In this document: in pieces, positions 24,401 to 31,076 of the stretch
Position numbering within the stretch: position 1 is the first letter of the stretch
Layout of the letters: the number at the start of each line of letters is the position of its first letter
Origin: Acidobacteriia bacterium AH_259_A11_L15
GTDB lineage: Bacteria; Acidobacteriota; Terriglobia; Acidiferrales; 2-02-FULL-67-57
Length of the DNA stretch: 33,059 nt
Reading direction: 5' to 3'
NCBI GenBank assembly: GCA_027717655.1
Contig: JALLOH010000013.1
Location: forward strand, 1 to 33,059
Notes under the pieces: model-generated
What the model saw: only the letters and a program-made list of their open reading frames with translations
What the model was told of the DNA's origin: nothing
Databases searched by the model: none
Program-made: the position numbers and the translations under genes

Positions 24401-24636
24401 TCATCCCGGGGACGGCCATGCCCTCGGGGCTCTTTCGGCGCCAGGGCAACCGCTGGGTCTTTTCCGGCCCCCTGCCCCCCAGCCTGCGCGACTACCGCGG
24501 CGACCACGCGGAGCTCCTGGTGCGCTACATGTTCTACCTGACCCGGCAAGAACAGCGACGCCTGAGCGCGCGGCTGGCTTCGCCGGGTTCGGTCGAAAGC
24601 CGCCGAATCAGCCTAAATCTGGTAGAATCCCACTGA
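21475..24636 (+). CDS. Membrane-anchored octaheme c-type cytochrome with coiled-coil stalk
   Basis: 1053 aa from a TTG with GGGAGGAA upstream. One N-terminal helix (about 19-36) anchors the protein in the inner membrane and a coiled coil of about 200 residues follows. Eight CxxCH heme sites start at residues 253, 300, 338, 366, 536, 679, 808 and 934. The first three are closely packed as in multiheme proteins. The last five head class-I cytochrome c modules, each ending in a Met-Pro ligand loop (KMPRF, VMPSL, RMPQP, RMPTF, AMPSG). The fourth module is split by a second coiled coil (about 390-460). It should take electrons from the Rieske/cytochrome b core, replacing cytochrome c1. I know of no named family with this exact architecture. 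Confidence 0.9.
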   Translation: MPDQPHDDPIVGRSLSGPLLVASLILLATLAWALYDEFYGLRPWKDYQQHFVHLYTQHLQERIQEQSAAEEELRRSPDYQRLEQALEEARAGVAPEVERIDREVNDLNRRISALTDVFATARGQVTAMIYEAETSPAEEDKEQILEEVERIRRQGFDARLPVPDGTMETLHYTYDELEDEYDQLRERRAFLLAHRVEVTQHVKELEEQRQTYRNQHIIGLAETQLRGLLTEARNLELEIKQIHVQDTELVDRCESCHLGVLEGRRVGIELTAAGIGGERLFASHPAPELLAIHDPERFGCSPCHGGNGRAISSPIQAHGRYRHWLWPLSYPENYQAGCQQCHARDMVLEHAGVLNRGKELYRLRGCIGCHRYEGFDNEPERLQAVRLQMRELELQRAGYELEIQRSIQRAENPDTPLEEARRLFARATNLRVTISNLEAEQEQLQLRARDLMREIKLVGPNLKDVRLKLRRDWIPVWLHNPHAFRPTTKMPRFRLQEEEIRAISAFIWQSGTSGEMPPQPRGDPGRGRELFETHGCLACHALGEGEDAVGSRFAANLSRVGEKVNYDYLVRWIHNPRQRTRPYCPREKRDLTPEDYAKHGLPFRFDFEHSTCPNDGAELQVQNMTVMPSLRLTWAEARDIATFLLTQRSQAPETYAGADFMDDPGLFERGQSLVRNYGCAGCHEIAGLEEEERIGTDLTTEGSKPIERIDFALLTHQAEREGWYNHAGFFERKLADPAIFDQGKVKEPLERLRMPQPNLTDADITALTTFLLGSVESGYGFPPQYIYQPTDRGRDIQEGWWIVTKYNCMGCHQIRIGQPSMLMTLPRYQTPEGREKLPPSLIGVGARLDPEWLAAFLANPALSAANLHRNGVRSYLEVRMPTFGFTVREIQTLVRFFGALSGQAQPYIRPQLEPLTNREWVMARELFTHPAAPCLRCHATGDPLHDRNATAPNFLLVKERLKPGWTRRWILDPASIIPGTAMPSGLFRRQGNRWVFSGPLPPSLRDYRGDHAELLVRYMFYLTRQEQRRLSARLASPGSVESRRISLNLVESH
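24620..24628 (+). promoter_or_regulatory. Possible extended -10 internal promoter before the copper-lipoprotein gene
   Basis: TGGTAGAAT combines a TGn element with TAGAAT at the very end of the octaheme cytochrome gene. No -35 at the right distance is apparent. The start point would lie near 24635, about 48 nt before the next ATG, which has GGAAGGAG nearby. Confidence 0.35.
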
Positions 24637-24682
24637 GGGTGAATCCCCTGCATTTCTAAGACTTGGGAAGGAGCGAGCGAAC

Positions 24683-25474
24683 ATGCTACTGCGGAAACTC
24701 TTGACGGGAACCACCGTTCTTTGTCTTGTGATTCTTGTGGGCTGCAGTCGCGGCGAAGAGGCGGCGCAGCCCCAGCCACCCCCCGCCAGGCCGGAGGGCA
24801 AGAGCGTCGACTCGGCCACCGCCGCCACCATCCAGGGCCGCGTGCTCTATCAGGACGGCCAGCCCCGCCGGAATCGCATCCGCATGGCCGCCGACGCCGT
24901 CTGCGTCCAGCAGCACCAGGGGCCGGTCTACTCCCAGGAGGTGGCGCTCAACGACAACGGCACCCTCCGCTACGTTTTCGTTTATGTAAAGGGTCAGGCG
25001 CTGGCCGGCTACAGCTTCCCTACGCCCACCGAGCCGGTGGTCTTGGACCAGAGGGGCTGCCTCTACACGCCGCATGTCATCGGGGCGCAGACCAACCAGG
25101 AGATCAAGATCCTGAACAGCGATCCCACTACGCACAATATTCACCCGGTGCCGCAGAACAACCGGGAGTGGAACACCTCGATGCCGCCGAATGCCAACCC
25201 GTTGGTGCGGTCATTTCCCCGAGAAGAAGTAATGATCCCGGTTAAGTGCAATGTGCACCCCTGGATGAAGACCTACGTCGGAGTAGTCAGCCATCCCTTC
25301 TTCACCGTGACCGGCGAGGAGGGCACGTTCGAAATCTCCGGCCTCCCGCCCGGTGACTACACCATCGTCGCCTGGCAGGAGAAGTTCGGCACGGTGGAGC
25401 AGACGGTCACCGTGGGCGCCAGCGAGACCAAGGTGGTCGACTTCTCCTTTACGCCCGGTGGCTCCACCGACTAG
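24683..25474 (+). CDS. Cupredoxin-like lipoprotein with carboxypeptidase-regulatory-like fold
   Basis: 263 aa. The signal peptide ends at the lipobox LVGC (Cys21), so the protein is a lipoprotein facing the periplasm. Residues about 48-200 form a plastocyanin-like domain with likely type-1 copper ligands: His151 or His154 in DPTTHNIHP, and Cys189, His192 and Met195 in CNVHPWM. Residues about 205-258 (HPFFTVTGEEGTFEISGLPPGDYTIVAW) are a carboxypeptidase-regulatory-like beta sandwich. It lies 46 nt after the octaheme cytochrome and before ctaA, and may shuttle electrons from the bc-type complex to an oxidase. The copper assignment is from motif only. Confidence 0.82.
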   Translation: MLLRKLLTGTTVLCLVILVGCSRGEEAAQPQPPPARPEGKSVDSATAATIQGRVLYQDGQPRRNRIRMAADAVCVQQHQGPVYSQEVALNDNGTLRYVFVYVKGQALAGYSFPTPTEPVVLDQRGCLYTPHVIGAQTNQEIKILNSDPTTHNIHPVPQNNREWNTSMPPNANPLVRSFPREEVMIPVKCNVHPWMKTYVGVVSHPFFTVTGEEGTFEISGLPPGDYTIVAWQEKFGTVEQTVTVGASETKVVDFSFTPGGSTD

Positions 25475-25537
25475 CGGCCGCGCAACTTCGAGGCTGCGGC
25501 GGAGCCCGTGGCGGAGCTGCCCGGGGGACAGGAAAGC

Positions 25538-26452
25538 GTGAGTGCCCGACACAACGCCGGACTGCATCGCTTCGCCCTGCTGACCGCAGGAGCCACCTTT
25601 CTGCTGCTCATCGCCGGCGCCCTCGTCACCAGCAACGACGCCGGGTTGGCGGTGCCCGATTGGCCGCTCTCCTATGGCACCTGGATGCCGCCCATGGTGG
25701 GCAACATCGTCTATGAGCACGGCCACCGCCTGGTGGCGACTTCCGTGGGCCTGCTGACCATCGCCCTGGCGGTGTGGCTGGGACTGCGGGAGCCACGGCG
25801 CTGGGTCCGCCGCCTGGGGCTGCTGGCGCTGGCGGCCGTCGCGCTCCAGGGCATCCTGGGCGGCCTCACGGTGCTGTATCTTCTTCCCCGCCCGGTTTCC
25901 ATCGCCCACGCCTCCCTGGCGCAGCTCTTTTTCTGCCTCACGGTCAGCTTGGCGGTGTTCACCGGGCCCGGCTGGATACGGCAGACCCCGCGGGTCACGG
26001 ATGAAGGAACTCCCTGGCTGGGTCGCTTGTGCGAGCTCACTACCGTCGCCCTGTTCATCCAACTGGTGCTGGGTGCCGCCTTTCGCCACCAGGCCATCGG
26101 GGTCGGGCCGCATCTGCTAGGTGCCCTCGCGGCCACGGTCTTGATTGTCTGGACCAGCCGCCGTGCCCGAGCCCCTCACCTCCCCGGCGAGATGCGCCGG
26201 CCCGCGCTGTTGCTCCTCCTGCTCCTGGTTGCCCAGCTCCTGCTGGGTACGGGCGCCTACCTGGCACGCCTGGCGGCCGTTGATAGTTCTCAACCCACCC
26301 CGAGCTTCGTTTTCTTCACCGCTGCTCACCTCGCGGTAGGGGCGCTGCTCCTGGCGACCAGCGCGGTTCTCACGCTTCGCTGCCACCGCCGCTTGCTGCG
26401 CGCCGCGGAGTTTCCCTCTGTGAGCTCCGCTATCCAGAGAGCTACGCCATGA
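25538..26452 (+). CDS. ctaA: Heme A synthase (CtaA/COX15)
   Basis: 304 aa from the GTG at 25538, preferred over a GTG at 25508 because AGGAAAGC lies directly before it. Eight membrane helices arise from two four-helix repeats, as in COX15. Conserved points include GALVTSNDAGLAVPDWPLSYGTWMP, the first-repeat EHGHRL, the His in VSIAHASLAQLFFC, HQAIGVGPHLLGA and FFTAAHLAVGA, which supply the heme-binding histidines. The enzyme oxidises the C8 methyl of heme O to give heme A for aa3-type oxidases. It overlaps ctaB by 4 nt (ATGA). The Bacillus-type extracellular cysteine pair is not seen. Confidence 0.93.
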   Translation: MSARHNAGLHRFALLTAGATFLLLIAGALVTSNDAGLAVPDWPLSYGTWMPPMVGNIVYEHGHRLVATSVGLLTIALAVWLGLREPRRWVRRLGLLALAAVALQGILGGLTVLYLLPRPVSIAHASLAQLFFCLTVSLAVFTGPGWIRQTPRVTDEGTPWLGRLCELTTVALFIQLVLGAAFRHQAIGVGPHLLGALAATVLIVWTSRRARAPHLPGEMRRPALLLLLLLVAQLLLGTGAYLARLAAVDSSQPTPSFVFFTAAHLAVGALLLATSAVLTLRCHRRLLRAAEFPSVSSAIQRATP

Positions 26453-27348
26453 CTCGACCCCTGCTTACCCCGCCGACAAGCAGCCAACCGAGGGTTGGCG
26501 GTTGGGCCGATTACCTGGAGCTGGCCAAGCCGGAAGTAAGCTCTCTGGTGGTTGCCAGTGCCCTGGTGGGGTTTTATCTGGGATCAGAGGGGAAGCCCGA
26601 TCTGCTGCGGCTTCTGCACACCTTGGTCGGAACTGCGCTGGTGGCCGCGGGCACAGGTGCGTTCAACCAGTATCTCGAGCGCGAGGATGATGCTCGAATG
26701 CGGCGCACGGCGCGCCGGCCCCTGCCCAGCGGGCGCATCCCCCTGCGAACTGCCTTTTGCTATGCCACGGCGCTGTCGGCCGGGGGAATGCTCTACCTGG
26801 CTTTTCTGGCCGCTCCCCTGGCCGGCCTACTGGCGCTGCTGACCTGGGCCAGCTATCTCTTCCTCTACACCCCGCTCAAGAAGAAGACGCCGCTTTGTAC
26901 GGCCGTGGGCGCTCTTCCCGGGGCCATGCCGCCTCTCATCGGCTGGGCGGCGGCGCGCGGTGAGCTGAATTCGCAGGCCTGGGTGTTGTACGCGATTCTA
27001 TTCCTCTGGCAGTTCCCTCATTTTTTGAGCATTGCTTGGTTGTACCGGGAAGACTACGCCCGGGCCGGCATCCTTATGTTGCCGGTAGTGGATACGTCCG
27101 GAATCGCCACCGGGCGGCAGATGGTCGGCTGTTCTCTGGCGCTGCTGCCGGTGGCTCTGGTCCCCACGTGGCTGGGGATGGCGGGGGCGGTCTACTTTTC
27201 GGGGGCGCTGGTGCTGGGGATGGCCTTCTTGCACTTGAGCGTGCGGGCGGCGACCAGCCACTCCAACGCCCACGCCCGGCACTTGCTGCACGGCTCCGTC
27301 GCCTACCTGCCCCTGCTGTTTGCCTTGCTGATGCTCGACAAAAAATGA
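26449..27348 (+). CDS. ctaB: Protoheme IX farnesyltransferase (heme O synthase)
   Basis: 299 aa, about nine membrane helices. The UbiA-family first aspartate-rich motif reads NQYLEREDDARMRRTARRPLP (73-93), and the segment FLWQFPHFLSIAWLYREDYARAGILMLPV is the COX10 signature. It attaches a farnesyl chain to heme b to give heme O, the substrate of CtaA. Its ATG overlaps the ctaA stop, so translation is coupled. No oxidase structural genes (ctaC-F) lie within the window. Confidence 0.94.
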   Translation: MTRPLLTPPTSSQPRVGGWADYLELAKPEVSSLVVASALVGFYLGSEGKPDLLRLLHTLVGTALVAAGTGAFNQYLEREDDARMRRTARRPLPSGRIPLRTAFCYATALSAGGMLYLAFLAAPLAGLLALLTWASYLFLYTPLKKKTPLCTAVGALPGAMPPLIGWAAARGELNSQAWVLYAILFLWQFPHFLSIAWLYREDYARAGILMLPVVDTSGIATGRQMVGCSLALLPVALVPTWLGMAGAVYFSGALVLGMAFLHLSVRAATSHSNAHARHLLHGSVAYLPLLFALLMLDKK

Positions 27349-27364
27349 TGCGCTTGTTGGGAGA

Positions 27365-28315
27365 ATGAGCCAGACGCCTGCTGTTGAAGTCGCGAACCTT
27401 ACCCACCGCTACGCCACCCGCACCGCCCTGGAAAATGTCAGCTTCAGCGTCGCCGCCGGCGAAATCTTCGGCCTGCTGGGCCCCAATGGTGGAGGCAAAA
27501 CCACTCTCTTCCGCATCCTGTCGACGCTTTTGCTTCCGAGCCAGGGCGAAGCACGCGTGTTCGGCGACGACGTCACCCGCCGCCCGTTGGCGGTGCGGCG
27601 CCGCCTGGGGGTTGTTTTTCAGTCACCCAGTCTGGACCGAAAACTGACCGCAGCCGAGAACCTGCGCCATCAGGGCCACCTCTACGGTCTGCGCGGCAAA
27701 GAGCTTTCTCAGCGTACTCGGGAACTGCTCGCGCGCCTGGGGCTGGCGGACCGCGCCGACGAAGCGGTGGAAAAACTTTCCGGCGGCTTGCGCCGACGGG
27801 TGGAGCTGGCCAAGGGACTGCTCCACCGGCCCGACCTTCTGCTGCTGGACGAGCCCTCCCGCGGCCTGGATGCCGGCGCCCGGCGCGACCTGCGCGCCCA
27901 CTTGAGCCGTCTCCGGGAAGCCGAAGGGGTGACCGTCCTACTGACCACTCATTTGTTGGATGAGGCGGAAGGGTGCGACCGGCTCGCCATCCTCGATCGC
28001 GGGCGGCTGGTCGCGGAGGGAACGCCCCGGGGGCTCAAGAAGACCATTGGGGGCGACGTGGTGGTGCTGGAGACTCAGGAACCCGAACGGCTGCGCGCCC
28101 AAATCCAGGAGCGTTTCGGCGGTCACCCCACCGTGCTCGACGGCCGGGTGCGCTTCGAGCGTCCCCAGGGCCATCGGGTCATCACCGAGTTGGTCGAGGC
28201 CTTCCCGGGACAAATCCAAGCGGTGACTTTGTCCAAACCCACTCTCGAGGACGTGTTTATCCAGAAGACCGGACACCGATTCTGGGAGGAGGAACAAGCG
28301 GAACCCACGCGGTAA
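27365..28315 (+). CDS. ABC transporter ATP-binding protein
   Basis: 316 aa. Walker A is GPNGGGKTT (39-47), with Gly in place of the usual Ala. The Q-loop, the signature LSGGLRRRVELAKGLL (about 139-154), Walker B LLLLDEPSRGLD and the H-loop LLTTHLLDEAEGCDRLAIL are intact. The C-terminal 80 residues (VVLETQEPERLRAQIQERFGG onward) form a DUF4162-like extension, common in ABC-2 exporters. Its permease is at 28671 with a small membrane gene between. Lying inside the heme-A and bc cluster, the exporter may help oxidase or cytochrome assembly, but its substrate cannot be read from sequence. Confidence 0.9.
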   Translation: MSQTPAVEVANLTHRYATRTALENVSFSVAAGEIFGLLGPNGGGKTTLFRILSTLLLPSQGEARVFGDDVTRRPLAVRRRLGVVFQSPSLDRKLTAAENLRHQGHLYGLRGKELSQRTRELLARLGLADRADEAVEKLSGGLRRRVELAKGLLHRPDLLLLDEPSRGLDAGARRDLRAHLSRLREAEGVTVLLTTHLLDEAEGCDRLAILDRGRLVAEGTPRGLKKTIGGDVVVLETQEPERLRAQIQERFGGHPTVLDGRVRFERPQGHRVITELVEAFPGQIQAVTLSKPTLEDVFIQKTGHRFWEEEQAEPTR

Positions 28316-28344
28316 GCTGCCCTTCGAGGGGGCGGCCACCCGCG

Positions 28345-28353
28345 TGATAGAAT
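28345..28353 (+). promoter_or_regulatory. Possible extended -10 internal promoter
   Basis: TGATAGAAT (TGn plus TAGAAT) sits 22 nt before the ATG of the small membrane gene, in the 59-nt gap after the ABC ATPase. GGGAGGAG lies between them as ribosome site. No good -35 is seen. Confidence 0.35.
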
Positions 28354-28374
28354 CTTTCCGGGAGGAGTTTCCCG

Positions 28375-28674
28375 ATGCGCGAGATGTTGGCCCTGGCACT
28401 GCTCTGTCTATTGCTTGCCCTGGGGTCTCTGGGGATCGTGGTCTGGTTCGTGGTGGATGCCGCGCTGGAGGGTATGATCCAGAGCCGCGTCCTCACCCTG
28501 GACGGGTTGTTGATGATTGCCATCGGGTTGGCTGTGAGCTTCGCCTTTGGGATCTGTTTCGCCTGGACGGTTCATGACGCCCACCTGTGGGAGCTGGTGC
28601 TGCCTCGCCGCCAGGCTGCGGCCCAGCCGGGTAATCCCTCTTCCCAGGAAAAGACGCCTCCCGCCCACTCATGA
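28375..28674 (+). CDS. Small two-helix membrane protein
   Basis: 99 aa with GGGAGGAG upstream of the ATG. Two hydrophobic helices (about 5-27, LALALLCLLLALGSLGIVVWFVV, and about 44-66, LLMIAIGLAVSFAFGICFAW) are followed by a charged, Pro/Gln-rich C-terminal tail. It lies between the ABC ATPase and permease genes and overlaps the permease start by 4 nt (ATGA), so it is almost certainly made together with them. I do not recognise a family; an accessory subunit of the exporter is the simplest reading. Confidence 0.72.
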   Translation: MREMLALALLCLLLALGSLGIVVWFVVDAALEGMIQSRVLTLDGLLMIAIGLAVSFAFGICFAWTVHDAHLWELVLPRRQAAAQPGNPSSQEKTPPAHS

Positions 28675-29498
28675 GCCCGCCGGCCGCCCCCCCGCGCTCC
28701 ACCGCCCGTCCTAGCTTTTGGCTGGCGGTGGGAACGCTGTGGTGGCGGGAGCTGCTTCATTTCTATCGTCATCGCAGCCGCGTGCTGGGTGCGCTGGGGA
28801 CTCCCGTCGTTTTCTGGCTGCTGATCGGGTCGGGCATCGGCACTTCCTTCCGCCCGGCCGCGGCCTCCGCCCAGATGAACTACCTGGAATTTTTCTTTCC
28901 CGGAACGGTGATTCTTATTCTCCTTTTCACTTCCATCTTCGACATGATGTCGGTCATCGAAGACCGGCGTGAAGGGTTCCTGCTCTCCGTGCTGGTGGCT
29001 CCCCTGCCCCGCTCTTGCCTGGTATTGGGGAAGATGCTCGGCGGCACCACCCTGGCCCTGGCTCAGGGGCTCCTCTTCGTTTTCCTGGCGCCGGCCGTGG
29101 GCATCGAACTTCAGCCCCTCCGCCTGCTTCTGGTGGCGGGAGTGCTTTTCCTGATTGCCTTTGCCCTGGCGGGGGTTGGCTTTGTCCTTGCCTGGCAGCT
29201 TGATTCAGTCCAGGGCTTCCACGGGGTGGCTAACCTGTTCTTGATTCCTTTGTGGCTGCTTTCGGGAGCCCTCTTCCCTCCCGCAGGCGCCTCCGGCTGG
29301 GTTCGCTGGATTATGAAGGTGAACCCGCTGACCTATGCCCATGAGGCGCTGCGCGCGGCGTTGTACTGGAATGCGGGCGCTCTGGGGGAAGGGCCGCCGC
29401 TGGGGCCGGCGGTCGGAGTCACGGCAGCGTTTGCGCTGCTGGCGGGGGCGGCGGCCTTCTGGGTGGCCTCGCGGCCCCTGACGGGCAACTCCGGTTGA
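28671..29498 (+). CDS. ABC-2 type transporter permease
   Basis: 275 aa with six membrane helices. An N-terminal elbow helix (WWRELLHFYRHRSRVLGAL) leads into the ABC-2 domain; SIFDMMSVIEDRREGFLLSVLVAPLPRSCLVLGKMLGG is the cytoplasmic coupling region typical of the family, and the final part has LFLIPLWLLSGALFPPAG and VNPLTYAHEALRAAL. It is the membrane partner of the ATPase at 27365, probably forming a dimeric exporter. DrrB/NodJ-type and heme-exporter-type permeases share this layout, so the substrate stays open. Confidence 0.9.
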   Translation: MSPPAAPPRSTARPSFWLAVGTLWWRELLHFYRHRSRVLGALGTPVVFWLLIGSGIGTSFRPAAASAQMNYLEFFFPGTVILILLFTSIFDMMSVIEDRREGFLLSVLVAPLPRSCLVLGKMLGGTTLALAQGLLFVFLAPAVGIELQPLRLLLVAGVLFLIAFALAGVGFVLAWQLDSVQGFHGVANLFLIPLWLLSGALFPPAGASGWVRWIMKVNPLTYAHEALRAALYWNAGALGEGPPLGPAVGVTAAFALLAGAAAFWVASRPLTGNSG

Positions 29499-29507
29499 GG
29501 AGCCGCT

Positions 29508-29936
29508 GTGATTCCCCTCTCGTCCCTGCCCACCCTGAACGCCACGCTGAACGCTTCCAGCGCTGTCCTGCTGGTTACCGGCTATCTATTTATCCGTCGC
29601 CGCCGAGTCACCGCGCACAAGACTTGCATGGTGGTTGCCTTCCTGCTTTCGACCGCCTTCCTGGTTTCCTATGTCTATTACCACTACCACCACGGCAGCA
29701 CGCCCTTTCCGGGTCGCGGCTGGGTGCGTGTGGCTTATTTCTCCATCTTGATTCCCCATGTGGTGCTGGCCGCTGCCATCCTGCCCCTGGCGCTGACCAC
29801 GCTCTACCGGGCCTGGAAAGGGCGCTTCGACAAGCACGTGCGCCTCGCCCGTTGGACCCTGCCTTTGTGGCTGTTCGTTTCCGTGACCGGGGTGATTATC
29901 TACTGGATGCTCTATCATCTCTATCCGGCAGGCTAG
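29508..29936 (+). CDS. DUF420 family membrane protein (CtaM-like)
   Basis: 142 aa from a GTG with GAGGAG six nucleotides upstream. Four membrane helices are visible, with the conserved LNASSAVLLVTGYLFIRRRRVTAHKTCM, SYVYYHYHHGSTPFPG and ILIPHVVLAAAILPLALTTLYRA segments of DUF420; the His residues in the first and third of these are family features. In Staphylococcus the DUF420 protein CtaM is needed for a functional aa3-type oxidase, so a role in oxidase assembly fits the ctaA/ctaB context. It follows the permease by 9 nt. Confidence 0.88.
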   Translation: MIPLSSLPTLNATLNASSAVLLVTGYLFIRRRRVTAHKTCMVVAFLLSTAFLVSYVYYHYHHGSTPFPGRGWVRVAYFSILIPHVVLAAAILPLALTTLYRAWKGRFDKHVRLARWTLPLWLFVSVTGVIIYWMLYHLYPAG

Positions 29937-30006
29937 CGTTTCCAGCCGGAGGCCTACCCGGGCGCGGGTGCCCGCGATACACTGACCAAGAGGACGCGAC
30001 GAACCC

Positions 30007-30882
30007 TTGAGCTCGCCCCCTTCCCCTCCGACCACGGCAGCGCCGAAACCCCAGCCCAGCTTCCGCCCGCCCCTCTGGTTGCTGCTGCTGGTGCTGGCGT
30101 TCGTCCTGGTGCCGTTTCTCTTCTGGCGAGGCACCTGGTTCGGCCGCCGCCTGAGCCAAGAGGAGACCGGGAAATATCTGGCGGATACTGAGCACCCGCG
30201 CAAGACCCAGCACGCCCTGGTGCAGATTGCGGAGCGGATCGTCCGCGGCGATCCCGCGGTGAAGCGCTGGTATCCGCAAGTCATAAAGCTCGCGGGGCAC
30301 GAGTCATCGGAGGTTCGCTCGACCGTGGCCTGGGTGATGGGGCAGGACAACCAGGCGGAAGAATTCCGCCAGGCGCTGCTCGGCATGTTGGAAGACCCCG
30401 ACCCGCTGGTGCGACGCAACGCTGCCCTGTCGCTGGTGCGCTTCGGGGACGCCGGCGGGAGGGACATCCTCCGGCGGATGCTGCAACCCTATACAATCCT
30501 TTCCCCCCGGGCGGGCACCCTGTCGGTTCGCCTGCAGGAAGACAACGCGGTGAATCCAGGGACTCTGCTGGGTCGGGTGGGGGAAGGGGCAGAAGAAGAG
30601 GTAGAGCTCCGGTCGCCGCTGCCGGGAGGAGTGCAGAGGTGGCTGGAGCCGGAAGGCACGGCGGTAGAGGCGGGTGTGCCGCTGGTCCGGCTGTCCCCCG
30701 GCGAAGACCAGGTGTGGGAAGCGCTGCGAGCGTTGTATCTGGTGGGCGAGGTGGAAGACCTGCCGGAGGTCGAGCGCTTTGCTCGGGGGGTGCCCGGGAT
30801 GCCGGACAGGGTGCGCCAGCAGGCTACCCTGACCGCGGAGGCGATTCGCCGCCGCGCGGCCGCAGAGGCAGAAACTGAATAG
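30007..30882 (+). CDS. Membrane-anchored HEAT-repeat protein with lipoyl/biotinyl-like domain
   Basis: 291 aa from a TTG at 30007; the nearest AGGA is about 12 nt away, so the start is not certain. A Pro-rich N-terminus precedes one membrane helix (about 22-40, PLWLLLLVLAFVLVPFLFW). Residues about 65-160 are HEAT-like helical repeats (SSEVRSTVAWVMGQDNQ, DPLVRRNAALSLVRFGD). Residues about 166-232 look like a biotinyl/lipoyl or HlyD-type barrel (SPRAGTLSVRLQEDNAVNPG, RSPLPGGVQRWLEPEGTAVEAG) with no modifiable Lys in the turn, so it is probably structural. Helices follow to the end. It is the last gene of the operon; its job is unknown, perhaps a scaffold for the respiratory or ABC complexes. 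Confidence 0.75.
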   Translation: MSSPPSPPTTAAPKPQPSFRPPLWLLLLVLAFVLVPFLFWRGTWFGRRLSQEETGKYLADTEHPRKTQHALVQIAERIVRGDPAVKRWYPQVIKLAGHESSEVRSTVAWVMGQDNQAEEFRQALLGMLEDPDPLVRRNAALSLVRFGDAGGRDILRRMLQPYTILSPRAGTLSVRLQEDNAVNPGTLLGRVGEGAEEEVELRSPLPGGVQRWLEPEGTAVEAGVPLVRLSPGEDQVWEALRALYLVGEVEDLPEVERFARGVPGMPDRVRQQATLTAEAIRRRAAAEAETE

Positions 30883-30961
30883 AGCCTGCCTGGGGTGGTT
30901 CCAACTACGCTGGCCCGGAAATCCTGATTCTATTTTTTATCGGGAACAACCCTAGTAAGGG

Positions 30962-30981
30962 CAATAATATACTTGATTCAG
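30962..30981 (+). repeat. Left terminal inverted repeat of the element
   Basis: CAATAATATACTTGATTCAG, matched at 19 of 20 positions by the reverse complement of 31990-32009. The match stops sharply after CAG, and the preceding direct repeat extends it by up to four more bases (AGGG). Confidence 0.85.
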
Positions 30982-31076
30982 AGGAGGGACATAGCCACGA
31001 TAGGGACGAAAACGGCGAATGGAGACACCGGGGGCGATTCTGGAATCCTGGCGTATGGCCAGGGTCGCTTCCGCCA

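Noticed and set aside
22087-24549. 820-codon open frame on the minus strand
   Set aside because: It lies entirely opposite the octaheme cytochrome, whose eight CxxCH sites fix the true strand.
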